Shown: in pieces, positions 63,894 through 64,000 of the stretch | Layout: every line of letters starts with the position of its first letter | Position numbering within the stretch: the first letter of the stretch is position 1 | Assembly: GCF_030848805.1 (NCBI RefSeq) | Contig: NC_092364.1 | Coordinates: 22,053,447-22,117,446, forward strand | DNA length: 64,000 nt | Source: Temnothorax longispinosus | Lineage: Eukaryota > Arthropoda > Insecta > Hymenoptera > Formicidae | Direction of reading: 5' to 3' | Program-made: the position numbers and the translations under genes | The notes under the pieces: generated by a model | The model's database searches: none | Seen by the model: only the letters and a program-made list of their open reading frames with translations | Told to the model about the DNA's origin: nothing

Positions 63894-64000
63894 CTGTAAC
63901 AAAAAAATTCAGATAAATTTAAATGGCATCTCTCTTGTTACATGTTTAAGATAAAAATTATTGGATATTTAATATTATTTCAAAAGCTTAACTTATATAT

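Overview
The window is insect nuclear DNA, most likely from a hymenopteran and probably an ant. It has intron-split genes with GT-AG junctions, AT-rich introns and spacers beside CpG-rich blocks, and proteins that resemble Drosophila and bee/ant orthologues. The species call is inference. No rRNA, tRNA, CRISPR array, prokaryotic gene or intact transposon was recognised.

Layout. 2.2-17.3 kb (minus): serum response factor / blistered (bs), rebuilt as five coding exons with consistent phases (396 aa). A cluster of CArG boxes lies about 550 bp upstream of its ATG. 18.75-19.36 kb (minus): MED29 / intersex, a Mediator subunit. 21.4-24.0 kb (plus): a six-exon gene for a 616-aa basic, AT-hook-bearing protein that I do not recognise, facing away from MED29 across a GC-rich 2-kb spacer. 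24-30 kb: no coding region seen. 30.1-36.3 kb (minus): naked cuticle (nkd), five coding exons (565 aa), with a perfect stem-loop just after its stop codon. 36.3-45.4 kb: a long stretch without a supported gene, made of CpG-rich, purine/pyrimidine-biased and microsatellite DNA, probably nkd upstream sequence. 45.7-46.7 kb (plus): a small secreted-protein gene with two possible C-termini.

47.5-64 kb is a dense cluster of housekeeping genes: TFIIB (315 aa, five coding exons, the first 17 nt); a compact gene coding only for the N-terminal part of the exocyst subunit Sec8 (160 aa); the mitochondrial 2-oxoglutarate/malate carrier (293 aa); the translesion polymerase REV1 (1141 aa); and, convergent to REV1, the C-terminal two thirds of GMP synthase, which runs off the right edge.

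Themes. The left half holds developmental transcription and Wnt-pathway regulators with large introns and large non-coding flanks. The right half holds compact basal-metabolism and DNA-repair genes. The observations most worth following are the stand-alone Sec8 N-terminus, the CArG cluster suggesting SRF autoregulation, the alternative bs C-terminus, the nkd 3' UTR hairpin and the secreted-protein gene. All exon joins were made by eye from splice consensus, reading-frame phase and remembered family sequences; no database was searched.
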